From: an uncultured Bacteroidota bacterium
GTDB taxonomy: Bacteria > Bacteroidota > Bacteroidia > Chitinophagales > Chitinophagaceae
Assembly (NCBI GenBank): GCA_903825095.1
Contig: CAIJZF010000182.1
Span: forward strand, 1-7,068
DNA: 7,068 nucleotides
Direction: 5' to 3'
Shown: positions 6,090 through 7,068 of the stretch, piece after piece
How positions within the stretch are numbered: the stretch's first letter is position 1
Layout of the letters: each line of letters opens with the position of its first letter
Notes under the pieces: model-generated
What the model was told of the DNA's origin: nothing
Databases searched by the model: none
Seen by the model: only the letters and a program-made list of their open reading frames with translations
Translations under genes and position numbers: made by a program

Positions 6090-6920
6090 TTAATCTTCTA
6101 CTACCACCGATGATCCTCCTGGCATTTGCACCACTATATCCTTCCAACCTTTCTGCCAATTACCGGCAAATACAATTTTTCCTATTTCAGCCATGGCTTT
6201 TAATCTTGAAACAATAAAAACGTCCCCTGTTTTAATTTTCATTTTACTTATAATATGCGCTATGGCACTAGGAAGTTTTTGTGCATTTTTAGTAAGTAGA
6301 GAATAAATGTCTTTGTCATAAAAGCTAATAGGCATACTCACTAATTTCTTACCCCCCTCTAAAAAACGAACACCTTCATTTTCTTGACATAATTTCTTCC
6401 ACTCATCTGGATCAATTTCAAATTCAGATAAAGTAATAGGGCGCGCTAATTTTTTAGCTTTTAAGAATTCCTTAGGTTGTATTTCACTTAAATGAGTTGG
6501 ATAAAACAATTGTCCTTTATCATTTAAAAAAGGTAAGTTATTTAAATACAAAACTTGTAATCGACCTTGATAAGGTTTCAACTGTGTCATTAACCAATAA
6601 TAACCGCAAACATCATGTGCATTTTGTCCCATCCAAATCCAGATGAATTCATTTTCATCATGGTCTAATGCATTGACTAATTGATTCACTGTTAATTTAT
6701 CATCTACAATATCTAATTGCTCTTCATAAGGCGAATGCTCTAAAACATTTTTCCACCAGTCGCGTCTTGCCTGATAACCTTCGGTTTCATAAATGTCAAG
6801 TATGGGGCCCACGGCATAGTCGTCCTTTATTTCAACGACCCTGCCTGCCAATGACTCGTCTAAGGCTATAGCGGCTTCAATAGAAGCCATATCTGCTGTA
6901 TTAAATACTAAGTGTATCAT
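6090..6920 (-). CDS. DUF1835/DUF3658 domain protein of unknown function
   Basis: This 276-residue protein has a DUF1835-type N-terminus. MIHLVFNTADM opens a Rossmann-like strand, and IKDDYAVGPI (31-40) is the typical conserved segment. WIWMGQNAHD (94-103) is another family-like stretch with a polar cluster. The region from about 200 to 273 (DKDIYSLLTKNAQ to the end) looks like the DUF3658 half that commonly accompanies DUF1835. No function is established for either domain and I assign none. There is no signal peptide or membrane segment. The start codon lies inside the end of parE, giving a 20-base overlap in another frame and suggesting translational coupling. That places this gene in the topoisomerase IV operon between parE and the cupin gene. 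The start is supported because the conserved strand begins directly at the ATG. The domain call is by recognition of sequence style only. Confidence 0.75.
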   Translation of the reverse strand: MIHLVFNTADMASIEAAIALDESLAGRVVEIKDDYAVGPILDIYETEGYQARRDWWKNVLEHSPYEEQLDIVDDKLTVNQLVNALDHDENEFIWIWMGQNAHDVCGYYWLMTQLKPYQGRLQVLYLNNLPFLNDKGQLFYPTHLSEIQPKEFLKAKKLARPITLSEFEIDPDEWKKLCQENEGVRFLEGGKKLVSMPISFYDKDIYSLLTKNAQKLPSAIAHIISKMKIKTGDVFIVSRLKAMAEIGKIVFAGNWQKGWKDIVVQMPGGSSVVVED

Positions 6921-7068
6921 GCGCTTTATCCAATTCTACTTTTAAATTATTGATAATAAAATCCTGTCTCTCTTGGGTATTCTTACCCATATAATATTCT
7001 AATAAATGCTGAATATGATCTCCTTGTTCTAAACTAACAGGATCTAATTTGATGTCTGCATTAATAAA
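6901..7068 (-). CDS. parE: DNA topoisomerase IV subunit B (ParE), C-terminal end only
   Basis: An open frame enters from the right edge and gives 55 residues before a TAA at 6903-6901. It contains LLEYYMGKNTQERQDFIINN, the characteristic C-terminal end of GyrB/ParE proteins just after the TOPRIM region. The ATPase, transducer and most of TOPRIM lie outside the window. ParE is the ATPase subunit that pairs with ParC. GyrB and ParE cannot be told apart from this tail alone. Its linkage to a GyrA-type subunit without a GyrA box makes ParE the better name. The last 20 bases overlap the start of the DUF1835 gene. Confidence 0.87.
   Translation of the reverse strand, partial: FINADIKLDPVSLEQGDHIQHLLEYYMGKNTQERQDFIINNLKVELDKAHDTLSI

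Noticed and set aside
1..7068. Defence system, mobile element, CRISPR array or toxin-antitoxin pair
   Set aside because: I saw no transposase, integrase, repeat-spacer pattern, terminal repeats or small toxin-like gene pairs. Gene content and base composition look uniform and core-like.

Overview
The window looks like ordinary core chromosome from a member of the Bacteroidota. Three things point there: strongly AT-rich DNA, no clear Shine-Dalgarno sequences ahead of any start codon, and protein types typical of the phylum (a YtxJ-type bacillithiol-linked thiol protein, a CvfB-type S1 protein, and ParE/ParC encoded close together with a DUF1835 protein). The sequence cannot fix a genus. I see no mobile element, CRISPR array, tRNA, rRNA or prophage signal.

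Left part (1-961): a DEDDh-type 3'-5' exonuclease runs leftward off the window edge. It is divergent from a small rightward gene, ytxJ, and a 107-base spacer between them holds the candidate promoters. The ytxJ start is best placed at 626; an in-frame ATG at 566 gives an unlikely N-terminal extension.

Middle (968-2149): a leftward acetoacetyl-CoA thiolase converges on ytxJ with only six bases between the two stop codons. It has the complete Cys-His-Cys active site and resembles mitochondrial-type thiolase T2, including the residues that bind potassium there. It appears to be its own transcription unit, starting in a 74-base gap that also holds a short perfect inverted repeat.

Right part (2224-7068): five leftward genes are closely packed and are probably one operon. 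In transcription order they are parE (only its 3' end is present), a DUF1835/DUF3658 protein overlapping parE by 20 bases, a small single-domain cupin, parC, and cvfB. ParE and ParC form topoisomerase IV, the decatenating type II topoisomerase. The two genes between them have no established role, and their position is the most interesting feature here. CvfB is a probable RNA-binding regulator.

I found no convincing sign of a new multi-gene system. The points worth follow-up are the two uncharacterised genes inside the topoisomerase IV operon, the alanine in place of the usual quinolone-contact serine in ParC, the T2-like thiolase, and the ytxJ start correction.
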